DNA of 64,000 bases from positions 1 to 64,000 of the forward strand of contig JABCTC010000012.1 in the NCBI GenBank assembly GCA_018238545.1. The letters run 5' to 3'. Position numbers and translations under genes: made by a program. The notes beneath the pieces were generated by a model. It was not told where the DNA came from, made no database searches, and saw only the letters and a program-made list of their open reading frames with translations. Origin of the DNA: Candidatus Heimdallarchaeota archaeon. GTDB taxonomy: Archaea; Asgardarchaeota; Heimdallarchaeia; Heimdallarchaeales; Heimdallarchaeaceae. Below, in pieces: positions 7,239 through 15,953 of the stretch (position 1 is its first letter; each line of letters starts with the position of its first letter).

Positions 7239-8969
7239 TTGTTTTTTGAATATTTGATATTTTGAGGGAAGATGTTTGTAGATAAAAACATAAGTGAGCA
7301 CAGGAACAGCTAACCATAGAGGGAGTAAATATAATCCAAAGAGTTTAGCCCAATTATCCCACTTCAATGGGTCATGACCATTTTCTATTTCCCACCCATC
7401 TAATAAACCATCTCTGTCTGTATCTGCAGTGAAGAGCGAAGTGTGGTGGATTTTAGCTTCTTCATAATTGGTTAATCCATCACTATCTTTGTCTTCATCA
7501 GCGTCATCAATAAGCGGGTCAAGTCCCACTTGCACTTCCCAACCATCAACAAAACCGTCTCCATCGGTGTCATCATCAGTATGGTTAGTTTGGTAAAATT
7601 CTTCTGTTAAATCATCTAGGTAATCTCCATCAGAGTCCATCCAACCTGTATGATATGCGGAACCCAAGAAACTAGGCCATGGCGCAATATTGCCTTGAAT
7701 ACATATTCTGGAATTTAGAGGTTTTAGCGAGAAACTATAAATGTTGAAATCATAGCTACCGACAAGAATCTCAAGAATACCGTCTCCATCCAAATCTGCA
7801 ATAGCTGGGGTTCCACCTACAGTATCTCCTACAATGTACTTTCTTAGCAATTGTCCATTATAATCTAAACAATAGAGGTTGCCATCAAAAGCACCTGTCA
7901 CTACTTCGAGAACATTGTCATTATCTAAATCTACTATACATGCTGAATGCGAAGAGCCACCTTCAGTTTTAAAACACCAGCTTATGGATCCATTATGTTT
8001 AAAACAGTAAAGACCACTATCTGTTGCACATGTTTCCATTAATACTTCTAGGAAACCGTCATTATCAAGATCCCCTATACTCGGTTCTGATACAACACTA
8101 CAAGGTAAAGTATAATTCCACTTGAGATGTCCTTCATGAGTTAGACAATAGGCGTTATTGTCCCAAGACCCAAAGAGGATATCCAATAAGCCATCGTTGT
8201 CTAGGTCAGCTATTGCTGGAGATCCAGTTACTACCCCCCTAGCAAAAAATCTCCAGATCCCTACACCTGTTGCATTAACACAATAAAGGTAGCCATCCCA
8301 TGATCCAAAAAGTGTTTCAAGATATCCATCGTTGTCTAAATCTGCAACACAAGGAGTGGAAAAAATAGCGTTACCTGTAGTATAATTCCATTTGTGTTTT
8401 CCCTTATAATCAATACAATATAGTTTAGAATCTTCAGACCCTATAAGAATCTCAAAAAATCCATCATTATCAATATCTGCAATAGTTGCAGAAGAACCAA
8501 TATTTTTTCTGATTCTATATGCCCATTCAAGTTCCCCCTCATGACTGATACAATAAACATTATTGTCTTGACTGCCAAAAACTATTTCTGATGTACCATC
8601 ACCATCTAGATCAGCAATTGCAGGTGAGGACCAGATGTTAGAACCAGTAGTGAAAAACCATCTTAGTGATCCATCATAGTTTAAACAGTAGAGATTTCTA
8701 TCACGAGAGGTAATAAGAACTTCTATGAGTCCATCTCCATTTAGATCTGCAACTGTAGGACTTGATTGAATAAGATTTGAGGTTGTATAAGTCCATTTCA
8801 AACCAATACTGGTAATATAGGCTTGTGTTGCAGGATTAGAGGGGGGTGTAAAAGGTAATAAAAATGGTGCATTTAATACACTTGAAAAAACAACTACAAT
8901 GATAACAATCGATACGAATTTTTTCGGTTGCACAACCTCAACTCCTTCATGTAATTTCTCCACTCTCAA
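7212..8969 (-). CDS. Surface FG-GAP/PQQ-type beta-propeller protein with Ca-binding TSP3-like repeats and C-terminal anchor
   Basis: 585 aa. A signal or anchor helix lies at about 17-37 (FVSIVIIVVVFSSVL). Eight repeats of about 46 aa follow, each with a core like SSPAIADLDGDGTSEIVFGS and a second half like NNVYCISHEGELEWAY, which together predict an eight-bladed propeller with DxDxDG calcium loops. Residues about 440-540 are DSDGD-rich, thrombospondin-type-3/EF-hand-like repeats (DTDGDGFVDGWE, DKDSDGLTNYEE, DTDRDGLLDGWE). A transmembrane helix at about 546-565 and a basic tail anchor it. It is probably displayed outside the cell for adhesion or binding, as for integrin-like proteins; the ligand is unknown. 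The start is TTG 8969, supported by a TATA-like box 26 nt before it; GTG 8963 is an alternative. Confidence 0.82.
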   Translation of the reverse strand: MRVEKLHEGVEVVQPKKFVSIVIIVVVFSSVLNAPFLLPFTPPSNPATQAYITSIGLKWTYTTSNLIQSSPTVADLNGDGLIEVLITSRDRNLYCLNYDGSLRWFFTTGSNIWSSPAIADLDGDGTSEIVFGSQDNNVYCISHEGELEWAYRIRKNIGSSATIADIDNDGFFEILIGSEDSKLYCIDYKGKHKWNYTTGNAIFSTPCVADLDNDGYLETLFGSWDGYLYCVNATGVGIWRFFARGVVTGSPAIADLDNDGLLDILFGSWDNNAYCLTHEGHLKWNYTLPCSVVSEPSIGDLDNDGFLEVLMETCATDSGLYCFKHNGSISWCFKTEGGSSHSACIVDLDNDNVLEVVTGAFDGNLYCLDYNGQLLRKYIVGDTVGGTPAIADLDGDGILEILVGSYDFNIYSFSLKPLNSRICIQGNIAPWPSFLGSAYHTGWMDSDGDYLDDLTEEFYQTNHTDDDTDGDGFVDGWEVQVGLDPLIDDADEDKDSDGLTNYEEAKIHHTSLFTADTDRDGLLDGWEIENGHDPLKWDNWAKLFGLYLLPLWLAVPVLTYVFIYKHLPSKYQIFKKQAKQKSAQD

Positions 8970-8987
8970 ACGTGATGGTTTTCTTTC

Positions 8988-9000
8988 TATTTAATATTTA
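8988..9000 (-). promoter_or_regulatory. TATA-like box of the FG-GAP gene
   Basis: Minus-strand AAATATTAAATAG is centred about 26 nt before TTG 8969, the spacing of a leaderless archaeal promoter. Confidence 0.45.
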
Positions 9001-9089
9001 TCCAATTTATAGAGACTTTTTCCCATACAGCAACTCACTTCTCAGTATTAAAACAACTAAAAGAGCATAACTTCTAATAAGGTATCTTC

Positions 9090-9869
9090 TTGGATGATTT
9101 TATGTTACCTGAAAATGAGCAAATGGTTCTTCACGCAGGAACAAATCAAGGAACAGCTTCTATAATCGCTCTAATTCCAGAACAAAAAATAGGCGTAATA
9201 TTATATTCCAATTCAGAAGAATTTATTGATCCATCAAAAAGCTTAGCTCTAGAAATATTGAGTATAATGCACGAAACCAAAACTGGATTGAAAAAACAAA
9301 TAGATGATTATGAATTCCACGAAGTAGACTCAACTATTTTACAGAGTTATGTTGGAGAATACGCTATTGAAGGAGATATAGCGGAAATATATCTTACTTC
9401 AGCAGGTAATCTCAAAATCAGTTATCAAGGTGCAAATATGGATCTAGATTCCCTAAATGATAGTACATTTGTAGCGTCACATTGGTTTCTTAATGTAGGA
9501 GATATCAAGGTGAAATTTGTTGAAGATTATATGATTGTCACGATTGAAAATGTTGCACACATTATTTGTCCTTCTTATGAAATAAATGAAGAATATATGG
9601 CCAGTTGGTTACCATTCTTAGGTGATTATGAAGCTTGGCAGAGACATTATTCAGTCTATACTGTAAATGAGATCCCTTACAATGTGGTTTTAAAAGTTGA
9701 AGATGATATTTTTGCATTAATTTGGCCTACCAACTTCATTCTTGAACCAATTAGTCAAACAGAATTGATGATCTTAAGCGGACCTTTCGATGGAGAAATC
9801 ATGCAGCTTGATTTGGCATCAGGAGCGATTTATTGGCAAACTAGAGTTTTCATACCAGTAAATATCTAA
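9090..9869 (+). pseudogene. C-terminal fragment of a serine beta-lactamase-like hydrolase
   Basis: The first 50 residues (VLHAGTNQGTASIIALIPEQ, then KIGVILYSNSEEF) match the end of a beta-lactamase/penicillin-binding-protein-like catalytic domain, including the HxG third motif. A lipocalin-like C-terminal extension follows (LQSYVGEYAIEGDIAEIYLT). The catalytic SxxK and YxN motifs, which would need roughly 250-300 more N-terminal residues, are absent. The sequence upstream (8970-9089) does not encode them in any frame I can see. The frame begins with TTG/ATG and no signal peptide. This is most likely the 3' relic of a deleted gene, though a free-standing C-terminal domain cannot be excluded. 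Confidence 0.7.
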
Positions 9870-9886
9870 CTTCTCCTCTTTTTTAT
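9870..9886 (+). terminator. T-rich terminator-like tract
   Basis: CTTCTCCTCTTTTTTATT directly follows the stop codon of the beta-lactamase-like fragment, an archaeal T-tract terminator pattern. Confidence 0.4.
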
Positions 9887-10000
9887 TCAAATCCGAATTT
9901 AATACCAGTTAGTTTTTCTATTTTTATCTTTCCTACTTTAAAATTTTAAAGCACAAGTATGATATTTTACTAAATTATTTTTTTTGTACTAAACAAAAAA

Positions 10001-10005
10001 AGGTG
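10001..10005 (+). promoter_or_regulatory. Ribosome binding site of the caspase-like gene
   Basis: AGGTG, five bases before ATG 10011, fixes the start of the secreted caspase-like protein. TAAATTATTT about 30 nt further upstream may be its TATA box. Confidence 0.55.
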
Positions 10006-10010
10006 AAAAT

Positions 10011-10892
10011 ATGAAATATTCAAAATTCTACCTTGTTTCCCTCATTTTCATATCTAGTTTGTTTGTTGGAGTGTTTGTTCCTACGAGCATTGCTAGAGCA
10101 GAAACAGGAATTGACTCTAACCAAGAGGTAATTTCTCTTACTTCTTTAGACCTAACATTTAATCCTGAAGCCCCTTCTTATGGTAAAGCTGAGCATTGGG
10201 CTGTTATCGTTGGTATTAGCGATTATAAGGCTATAAACGACCTTAATTTTTGTGATGAAGATGCCAATGATTGGTATAACTATTTTGTTGGGCTAGGGTA
10301 CGAACATATTATTGTTCTAGGTGATCATTCAAACGAATTCTGTCAATTTGATTACATTGCTTCTGAATATAACATAAAACAAGCACTAAATTATGTTGTA
10401 GCAAATGCTGATGAAGACGATGTGATATCTTACGTTACATCAGGTCATGGATCAAGAGCTAAAGTTGGAGAAAGTCTTATCTGTGCTTGGGATTATGGAG
10501 ATGGCGAAAACGGTGAAGACGGAAGATTTTGGGATTATGAGTTAGCAGATATACTAGAATTAGCAGTAGCTAAGCAAATATTTGTTTTCATTGACCATTG
10601 CTTTTCAGGTGGTTTTGGACCTGAGTTAATGGCCATGTCAAATTCTGAATATGTTTGGTTTGGCGCAGCTTGCGCTGAACAAGGAATGGGCTGGGATGCA
10701 CCAGAATTCAAAAATGGTCTGTGGACTTACTATTTCTTAGAATTTACTCTAGTTGATCATTTCAATTCAAATTCTAAGACAACAATGGAAGAAGCATTCG
10801 TTTATGCTTTAGCATATTTTTCATATGAATTCGGAGTAATGGTACCACAAGAATATGATGGGAATCTAAATAAATTGTTTCTATTAATTTAA
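10011..10892 (+). CDS. Secreted caspase-fold (clan CD, C14-like) cysteine peptidase
   Basis: 293 aa. A signal peptide covers about 1-30 (hydrophobic LVSLIFISSLFVGVFV, likely cut after ARA). The caspase fold begins at HWAVIVGISDYKAINDL (about 62-78), followed by FCDEDANDWYNYF. The catalytic dyad is visible: His146 in YVTSGHGS and Cys197 in FIDHCFSGG. The FGAACAEQGMGWD segment (217-229) fits the substrate-pocket strand. Caspase relatives in prokaryotes cleave proteins after basic or acidic residues; the specificity here is unknown. No p10/p20 linker or regulatory domain is attached, and export means it acts outside the cell. It has its own ribosome site and a T-tract terminator, so it is monocistronic. 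Confidence 0.82.
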   Translation: MKYSKFYLVSLIFISSLFVGVFVPTSIARAETGIDSNQEVISLTSLDLTFNPEAPSYGKAEHWAVIVGISDYKAINDLNFCDEDANDWYNYFVGLGYEHIIVLGDHSNEFCQFDYIASEYNIKQALNYVVANADEDDVISYVTSGHGSRAKVGESLICAWDYGDGENGEDGRFWDYELADILELAVAKQIFVFIDHCFSGGFGPELMAMSNSEYVWFGAACAEQGMGWDAPEFKNGLWTYYFLEFTLVDHFNSNSKTTMEEAFVYALAYFSYEFGVMVPQEYDGNLNKLFLLI

Positions 10893-10911
10893 CTCCTTTC
10901 TTTTTTTTCTT
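10893..10911 (+). terminator. T-rich terminator-like tract
   Basis: CTCCTTTCTTTTTTTTCTT immediately follows the caspase-like stop codon. Confidence 0.45.
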
Positions 10912-11021
10912 ATGATTAATAATAGCTCTATTACAGATCTAGATAAGAAATTGATAGTGAATGCGACTCAGAATCCTATCGAACCCGTACTAAAATATCT
11001 AATATAGAGTTGAAATCTATG

Positions 11022-12413
11022 TTACCCTCTTGCTTCTTCTAGAAACTTATCAGATGGGATCTCTTCTGGATAATCCGATCCCATTAATCCCTTCTTTCCA
11101 GAATAGATAAGACCTATGATAATCGTAATTGTGAGTATTCCTGAACTTCCTAGCAGCACATACATTGGCAAAACATATTCTGCGATAAGAGCAACTATTC
11201 CCATTCCTATTAGTTGTGCGAAATTTTGCAATAATTGTTGAGTTCCAAATACTCTTCCTTGTAATTCATAGGGTACTGATTCTTGAATTAGAGTTGTAGA
11301 AGGTACATTTATACAAACCGACATAACTCCATAACTAAACATTATAATTGCCATTACATAGAGATCTCTTACTACTGCGAAAATGTACATAGATACCGTT
11401 ACCGCACTAAAAGTGATATTTAGTAGTAGTATCTTGCGTTTTATTCTCCCTATTCTCATAAGAATTACAGCTGTAATAATTCCTGATGTTCCCATTAATG
11501 CTTGCAATATACCATACCACGTCGGACCTAACCCCATTTCACCTTGAAGAATTACAATGAAGAGAACACTAATAGCTCCAAATGAAAAGGTAATGAATGA
11601 GAAAACCACGAACATGTAAGATATTTTGGGGTGTTGGCGAATTGTTCTGTATCCAACTGCAATATCCTCCCCAAAGCGTTGCAATTCCCGCTTAATGTTC
11701 TTACTTGTCTCTCTTACAACCTCAGGAGGTTTTGTACCTATGAAAATAATGACTCCTATCAAAACACCAGATATAGCGAAAGTTGATGAATTAACTATGA
11801 AGCTAAGCAAATAACTTTTGGCAGCTAATAATCCCGCAAGAACAAATCCAATAATTGTTGCTACTTGAAAAACAGAAGATCCTACTGAATTAGCCACTAG
11901 TAGATTCTTTTTCTTAACGATTAAACGGGTGTAAGCATTTCTGGAAGGGAAGAAGAATGCAGCAGATGAGGAATTTATGAAACAAAGAACGAATAAGGGC
12001 CAAAGAACATGAAGATAATTTGGTATGGGTTGTCCTGCTACATTAACATAATTTAGAATAGGTTGCCCTACCGTATATTGTGTTTGTGTTAACTGCTCTT
12101 TGAAGAGAAAAACAATCACATAACCTATTGAAGCAATAGCACTTACAATGTTGGAGTAAAGCATTAGTTTTCGCTGGTCAAATCTATCGGCTAGCGCTCC
12201 AGCTATTGGTGCCAATATAACAAAAGGTAGTAGCCATACTATTGAAAGAACGCCCATCAACAATGGACTCGCAGTAAGTTCAAAGATAAGAAATTCTATT
12301 GCTAAACCCGAAATTGATCTGCCTATGTTTTCAGTAAATTGTGCTGCGAATAGAATCATAAAAGTTGCATTTGTAAGTACTTCTTTAATTGATGGTTTGG
12401 CATCTTGAGTCAA
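11022..12413 (-). CDS. MFS exporter (MFS_3/EntS-like)
   Basis: 463 aa with about 12 transmembrane helices. The MFS motif A is GALADRFDQRKLM in the loop after helix 2. N-terminal FAAQFTENIGRSISGLAIEFL and the layout resemble the MFS_3 branch (EntS and macrolide-efflux-like proteins), which exports small molecules by proton antiport. The substrate cannot be inferred. It starts at TTG 12413, supported by a minus-strand GGTGAT ribosome site (12418-12423) four bases before it. A loop of about 30 residues between helices 3 and 4 (TQTQYTVGQPILNYVNVAGQ onward) contains a short internal repeat, GQPILNYVNVA/GQPIPNYLHV. Confidence 0.8.
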   Translation of the reverse strand: MTQDAKPSIKEVLTNATFMILFAAQFTENIGRSISGLAIEFLIFELTASPLLMGVLSIVWLLPFVILAPIAGALADRFDQRKLMLYSNIVSAIASIGYVIVFLFKEQLTQTQYTVGQPILNYVNVAGQPIPNYLHVLWPLFVLCFINSSSAAFFFPSRNAYTRLIVKKKNLLVANSVGSSVFQVATIIGFVLAGLLAAKSYLLSFIVNSSTFAISGVLIGVIIFIGTKPPEVVRETSKNIKRELQRFGEDIAVGYRTIRQHPKISYMFVVFSFITFSFGAISVLFIVILQGEMGLGPTWYGILQALMGTSGIITAVILMRIGRIKRKILLLNITFSAVTVSMYIFAVVRDLYVMAIIMFSYGVMSVCINVPSTTLIQESVPYELQGRVFGTQQLLQNFAQLIGMGIVALIAEYVLPMYVLLGSSGILTITIIIGLIYSGKKGLMGSDYPEEIPSDKFLEEARG

Positions 12414-12525
12414 TTTATCACCGGTCTACTAAGATATCACAGCAGTAGAATCTTTTTTTTACAAAGTTCAATTCCAGTTGTTGTTGAGGAATATATAATA
12501 CTATCTTAAACCACAAGGTGAAAGT

Positions 12526-12609
12526 ATGTGCAACAATCATATTCTAGTTTTACTCTCTTGTATGAAGTTTAAACAATTTTGTTTAATAGTTGAACTTATT
12601 TGGTATTAG
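12526..12609 (+). CDS. Possible 27-residue small protein
   Basis: ATG 12526 is preceded by AAGGTGAAAGT (ribosome-site-like) and by ATATATAATAC (12491-12501, TATA-like, about 30 nt upstream). The product would be short, cysteine-containing and hydrophobic (starts MCNNHILVLLSC). Signals and start fit a gene, but length alone gives no statistical support; it could also be a gene relic. Confidence 0.2.
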   Translation: MCNNHILVLLSCMKFKQFCLIVELIWY

Positions 12610-12676
12610 GTTGGGTCTTGCTCTATCTCTTGGAAGATTAAAGCTATCAGAAAGCTTGAAACTCCCAGACTCGATT

Positions 12677-13408
12677 CTATCCTAAGTTATTAAGTTCTGG
12701 TCCTGGAAATAAATGTAGTAATTCACCAATTGAGAATAATGTTACATCTGGTTCTAATTCTCTGATTTTGTCTTGTGTGTATTTGGCATTTACTCCTAAA
12801 ATTGCTATGGTTTTGGTACCTGCTGCCTTCCCTGCTCTGATATCTGGAGGAAAATCTCCTATCATCGCACAGGTTCCTGGTTGTTTATTAAGTGCTTTAC
12901 ATGCAAGAAGAATGGGTTCTGGGGAGGGCTTAATTTTTTTAACAGAGTTTCGTGTAACAATGAAATCAAATTTATTAAGAATATCTAAAGCCTCTTTAGC
13001 TCTACCAACTGTTTTTTCTCCAGCGTTAGTAACTAAAGCCATCTTGTATCCACGTGATTGAAGAGTTTCTAATACTTCTGCAACACCTTCAAGGGGAACA
13101 AGTTCTTTGAACGCAAGAGGATCTTTTCTAACCATCTTCATAAGTCTATAAACATCTAACAAGGAAGCTTTTGAATCCTTAATTGTTTTAAGAAATATTT
13201 TTAATTTCATGATTTTAGCACTTCTCATCCCTGCTTCCATTACTCTTACTAAGACTTTTTCAAAAACTTCTTGCTTTTGTTGTTTATCATGATCAGGTTT
13301 TAATTTATCATATGCTCTGAAGAAAGGTTCCCACCATCTTTTCCCAAGATCTGTGAGGGTACCATCCAAATCAAAAAGAAGAGTGTCAACAACCTGAAAA
13401 GATTTCAT
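12677..13408 (-). CDS. HAD-superfamily hydrolase, phosphoglycolate-phosphatase-like
   Basis: 243 aa with all four HAD motifs: DLDGTLTD (nucleophile D13, acid D15), LVTNAG (motif II), lysine in KKIKPSPEP (motif III) and IGDFPPDIRAGKAAG (motif IV). A helical cap occupies about residues 20-100, as in C1-cap phosphatases such as Gph. Members dephosphorylate small phosphometabolites in the cytosol; the substrate is not predictable. It is monocistronic, between an MFS exporter and the GH3 gene, both on the same strand but more than 130 nt away. Confidence 0.82.
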   Translation of the reverse strand: MKSFQVVDTLLFDLDGTLTDLGKRWWEPFFRAYDKLKPDHDKQQKQEVFEKVLVRVMEAGMRSAKIMKLKIFLKTIKDSKASLLDVYRLMKMVRKDPLAFKELVPLEGVAEVLETLQSRGYKMALVTNAGEKTVGRAKEALDILNKFDFIVTRNSVKKIKPSPEPILLACKALNKQPGTCAMIGDFPPDIRAGKAAGTKTIAILGVNAKYTQDKIRELEPDVTLFSIGELLHLFPGPELNNLG

Positions 13409-13543
13409 TAATAGTAGAATTTCTTGGTTTTATAAAAGAGTTTATTCTCTGCTAATGAAATTTCAAGCACTTTATGAGACACTTGAAAATGAAAATCATT
13501 GGATAGCTTACAATATATGTTAATTATTTACTGAAACCTAATA

Positions 13544-15616
13544 TCAATTTATTACAGTTATCTTTTCTTGTAGATGAAAGTTTCTTGAAGAATTACCTAT
13601 ATGTAAGATAAAATCTCCTTTTTCTAATTTCCAATCACTACTTGAAACATCGTAGAAAGCTAAATCCTTACCTTTAATTTCAATGGGAACGATTTGTGTT
13701 TCATTTGGTTCTAAAAACACTTTCTCAAACCCAACCAATTCTCTTTTTGGTCTATCAACTGAACTTTTCACATCTTCAGAATAAACCTGAATGACTTCGC
13801 CCCCAGCTCTATTTCCAACATTAGTTATTTTCACATTAATTTCTAATGTTCCCTGTATCATCTTTATTTTATTATTAGTAGTTTTAACTTCCTCAAATTT
13901 GAACTCAGTATATGAAAGACCAAACCCAAATGGAAATAGAGGTTTGATATTTTCTTTGTCAAAATGTCTATATCCAACATATAACCCTTCTTCATGATAT
14001 ACCTTCAAATCTACTCCTGGGAATGTTTTTTCCGATTTATGTGCTGAATTATCTTCAATTTTATTTGGGAAAGTCATAGGAAGTTTTCCTGAAGGATTAA
14101 CATCACCAAACAAAACATTTGCAATTGCTCTTCCACCTTCCATTCCAGGATACCAAACCTCTAGAACAGCAGGTACATTTTGTATCCATCCGTTCATTGC
14201 AATGGGGCTTCCGTTTATTAGAACAACGATGGTTTTTTGGTTAATTTTCACTGTTTCATTGATTAGTTTAATTTGTGATTCAGACAGTCCTAATTCCTTT
14301 CTATCCATTTTTTCTGACTCATTACCAAATTCAATTCCTTCATTTGTAGTTTCATCACTCATCATTTTCTTTGGTGAAGCATGATTTAACCCCATAACAA
14401 GAAGAACAAAATCTGCGTCAGAGGGATCATCTGAGATTTGAATTTTACCTTTACATTTTTTTTTAAGTCCTTGTAAAGCCGTAATTTCATATGGCGGGGT
14501 TACAGCTGCAGCGCCACCGTATAGAAATTTGCCAAATTTCTTGTTTGCATTAGGTCCTAAAATTGCTAATTTCTTGATTTTATCAATATCTAGTGGTAGA
14601 ATATTGTTTTGATTTTTCAGAAGAACTATACCTTCCTCTGACATTTTTCGTGCTAAATTTTGGTGTTTTTTTGTATTTCTCTCTCCTTTAGGTAATGATT
14701 TCTTCTTTTCAAACATACCTACTCTAACATAAACACGTAATATCCTTCTTATCAAATCATCAATATCTTTTTCTGTGAACTTATTACTCTTGTATGCTTC
14801 CCCTAGACGTTTTTTCTCATAGATGTGTCCTTTAGGCATTTCAAGAGATAATCCTGCTTTAATTGCTATTTCAGGTGGGTCTTGTGATGGTTCTTTATTT
14901 TTGCTATCTCCTTCAGCTGTTGCCCACCAGTCAGTCATCACAAAACCTGAGAAACCCCATTTTTCCATTAGGATCTCTTTTAACAATTTTGAGCTTTCAT
15001 GAACATATTCTGAATTGACAAGATTATATGAAGACATTATTGTCCAGGGGTCTGCTTCCTCGACTGTCTCTTTAAATGCTCGAAGGTAAATTTCGTGAAG
15101 AGTTCGTTCGTCAATCTCTGCACTAACTGTATATCTGTTTGTTTCTTGGTTATTTGCTACATAATGTTTAGGGCATGCGGCTACTCTCTGACTTTGTACT
15201 CCTTTAACAAAAGGTATGGACATTTCTTTAGTTAGGTATGGGTCTTCACTGTAGTACTCATATGTGCGCCCACAAAAAGGAGTTCTATTAATATTTATAC
15301 CCGGACCTAGGACACATAATCTTCCTATTGCTCTTGCTTCTTTCCCAATAGCCTTTCCGCATTCGTAAGCTAATTCTCTATTCCATGCAGCTGCAAGATT
15401 CATACCTGCAGGAAAATAGGTATTCCTTCTAAGAAAACTTGAATGCTGTGAAATTCCAAGAGGGCCATCTGTTGTCTTAAAAGTTTTTATACCCAATCTA
15501 GGAACAGTATGTGTTTGAAAAAAGAAATAACCAGTTAATAATTCGAATTTTTCTTTTAATTTCAATTTACTAATTAGAGATTCTACTATTTTCTCTTCTG
15601 AGCTGTTGAATTTCAC
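13544..15616 (-). CDS. GH3 beta-glucosidase-type glycoside hydrolase
   Basis: 690 aa with the full GH3 architecture. The TIM-barrel domain carries TTDGPLGI (about 48-55), KHYVANNQE (K150/H151) and the nucleophile Asp229 in GFVMTDWW. The alpha/beta-sandwich domain starts at about 330 (EGIVLLKNQNNILPL). A C-terminal fibronectin-III-like domain follows PFGFGLSYT. There is no signal peptide, so it works in the cytosol on imported oligosaccharides or glycosides, releasing terminal beta-D-glucose or xylose. Together with the GH2 enzyme at 17.5 kb and the GPH and SLC45-like transporters it suggests sugar use. Specificity cannot be read from sequence. The family is mostly bacterial and fungal, so gene transfer into this archaeon is plausible. 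Confidence 0.92.
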   Translation of the reverse strand: MKFNSSEEKIVESLISKLKLKEKFELLTGYFFFQTHTVPRLGIKTFKTTDGPLGISQHSSFLRRNTYFPAGMNLAAAWNRELAYECGKAIGKEARAIGRLCVLGPGININRTPFCGRTYEYYSEDPYLTKEMSIPFVKGVQSQRVAACPKHYVANNQETNRYTVSAEIDERTLHEIYLRAFKETVEEADPWTIMSSYNLVNSEYVHESSKLLKEILMEKWGFSGFVMTDWWATAEGDSKNKEPSQDPPEIAIKAGLSLEMPKGHIYEKKRLGEAYKSNKFTEKDIDDLIRRILRVYVRVGMFEKKKSLPKGERNTKKHQNLARKMSEEGIVLLKNQNNILPLDIDKIKKLAILGPNANKKFGKFLYGGAAAVTPPYEITALQGLKKKCKGKIQISDDPSDADFVLLVMGLNHASPKKMMSDETTNEGIEFGNESEKMDRKELGLSESQIKLINETVKINQKTIVVLINGSPIAMNGWIQNVPAVLEVWYPGMEGGRAIANVLFGDVNPSGKLPMTFPNKIEDNSAHKSEKTFPGVDLKVYHEEGLYVGYRHFDKENIKPLFPFGFGLSYTEFKFEEVKTTNNKIKMIQGTLEINVKITNVGNRAGGEVIQVYSEDVKSSVDRPKRELVGFEKVFLEPNETQIVPIEIKGKDLAFYDVSSSDWKLEKGDFILHIGNSSRNFHLQEKITVIN

Positions 15617-15677
15617 AGAATTTTGTAATTTCTTTGAATAATAAATCTTATGCCGACGATTGCTTTGATTAATGATA

Positions 15678-15887
15678 TCAATTTAAGAGAGATTGATATT
15701 TTTCCTTAGCTTCTTCAAACTTGTTTTTAATCTTAAACTCACTAGAAAATTCCCAGTGAGTGCTTTCTTTACAGATGTTACAAGAGTGCCAACTTCGAAC
15801 CTTGTAGTGATTAGAAAATATACTATCTATGGTATCCTTGTTAATTTGATAACAATTCTCACATATTTTTGCTGTAAATTTAAACAT
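15678..15887 (-). CDS. Small zinc-ribbon-like protein
   Basis: 69 aa with two cysteine pairs, CENC (about 9-12) and CNIC (about 36-39), spaced like a four-cysteine zinc site. A charged helix follows (KFEEAKEKYQSLLN). No family is recognised. It lies 61 nt from the GH3 start on the same strand and may be co-transcribed with it or with the membrane protein at 15954. Its role is unknown. Confidence 0.5.
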   Translation of the reverse strand: MFKFTAKICENCYQINKDTIDSIFSNHYKVRSWHSCNICKESTHWEFSSEFKIKNKFEEAKEKYQSLLN

Positions 15888-15953
15888 GAATGCAATATTT
15901 CCAAGTATGCTGATAAATGTTTTTAAAAAGAGAATGAAGAGAGTAAGAATGTC

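Noticed and set aside
7212-8969. CRISPR-like or DNA-level tandem repeat array
   Set aside because: The regular spacing comes from about 46-residue protein repeats, and the DNA copies are diverged. It is a beta-propeller gene.
8970-9089. Missing N-terminal part of the beta-lactamase-like gene
   Set aside because: All three plus-strand frames are short here and lack SxxK, so the fragment cannot be rescued by a frameshift.
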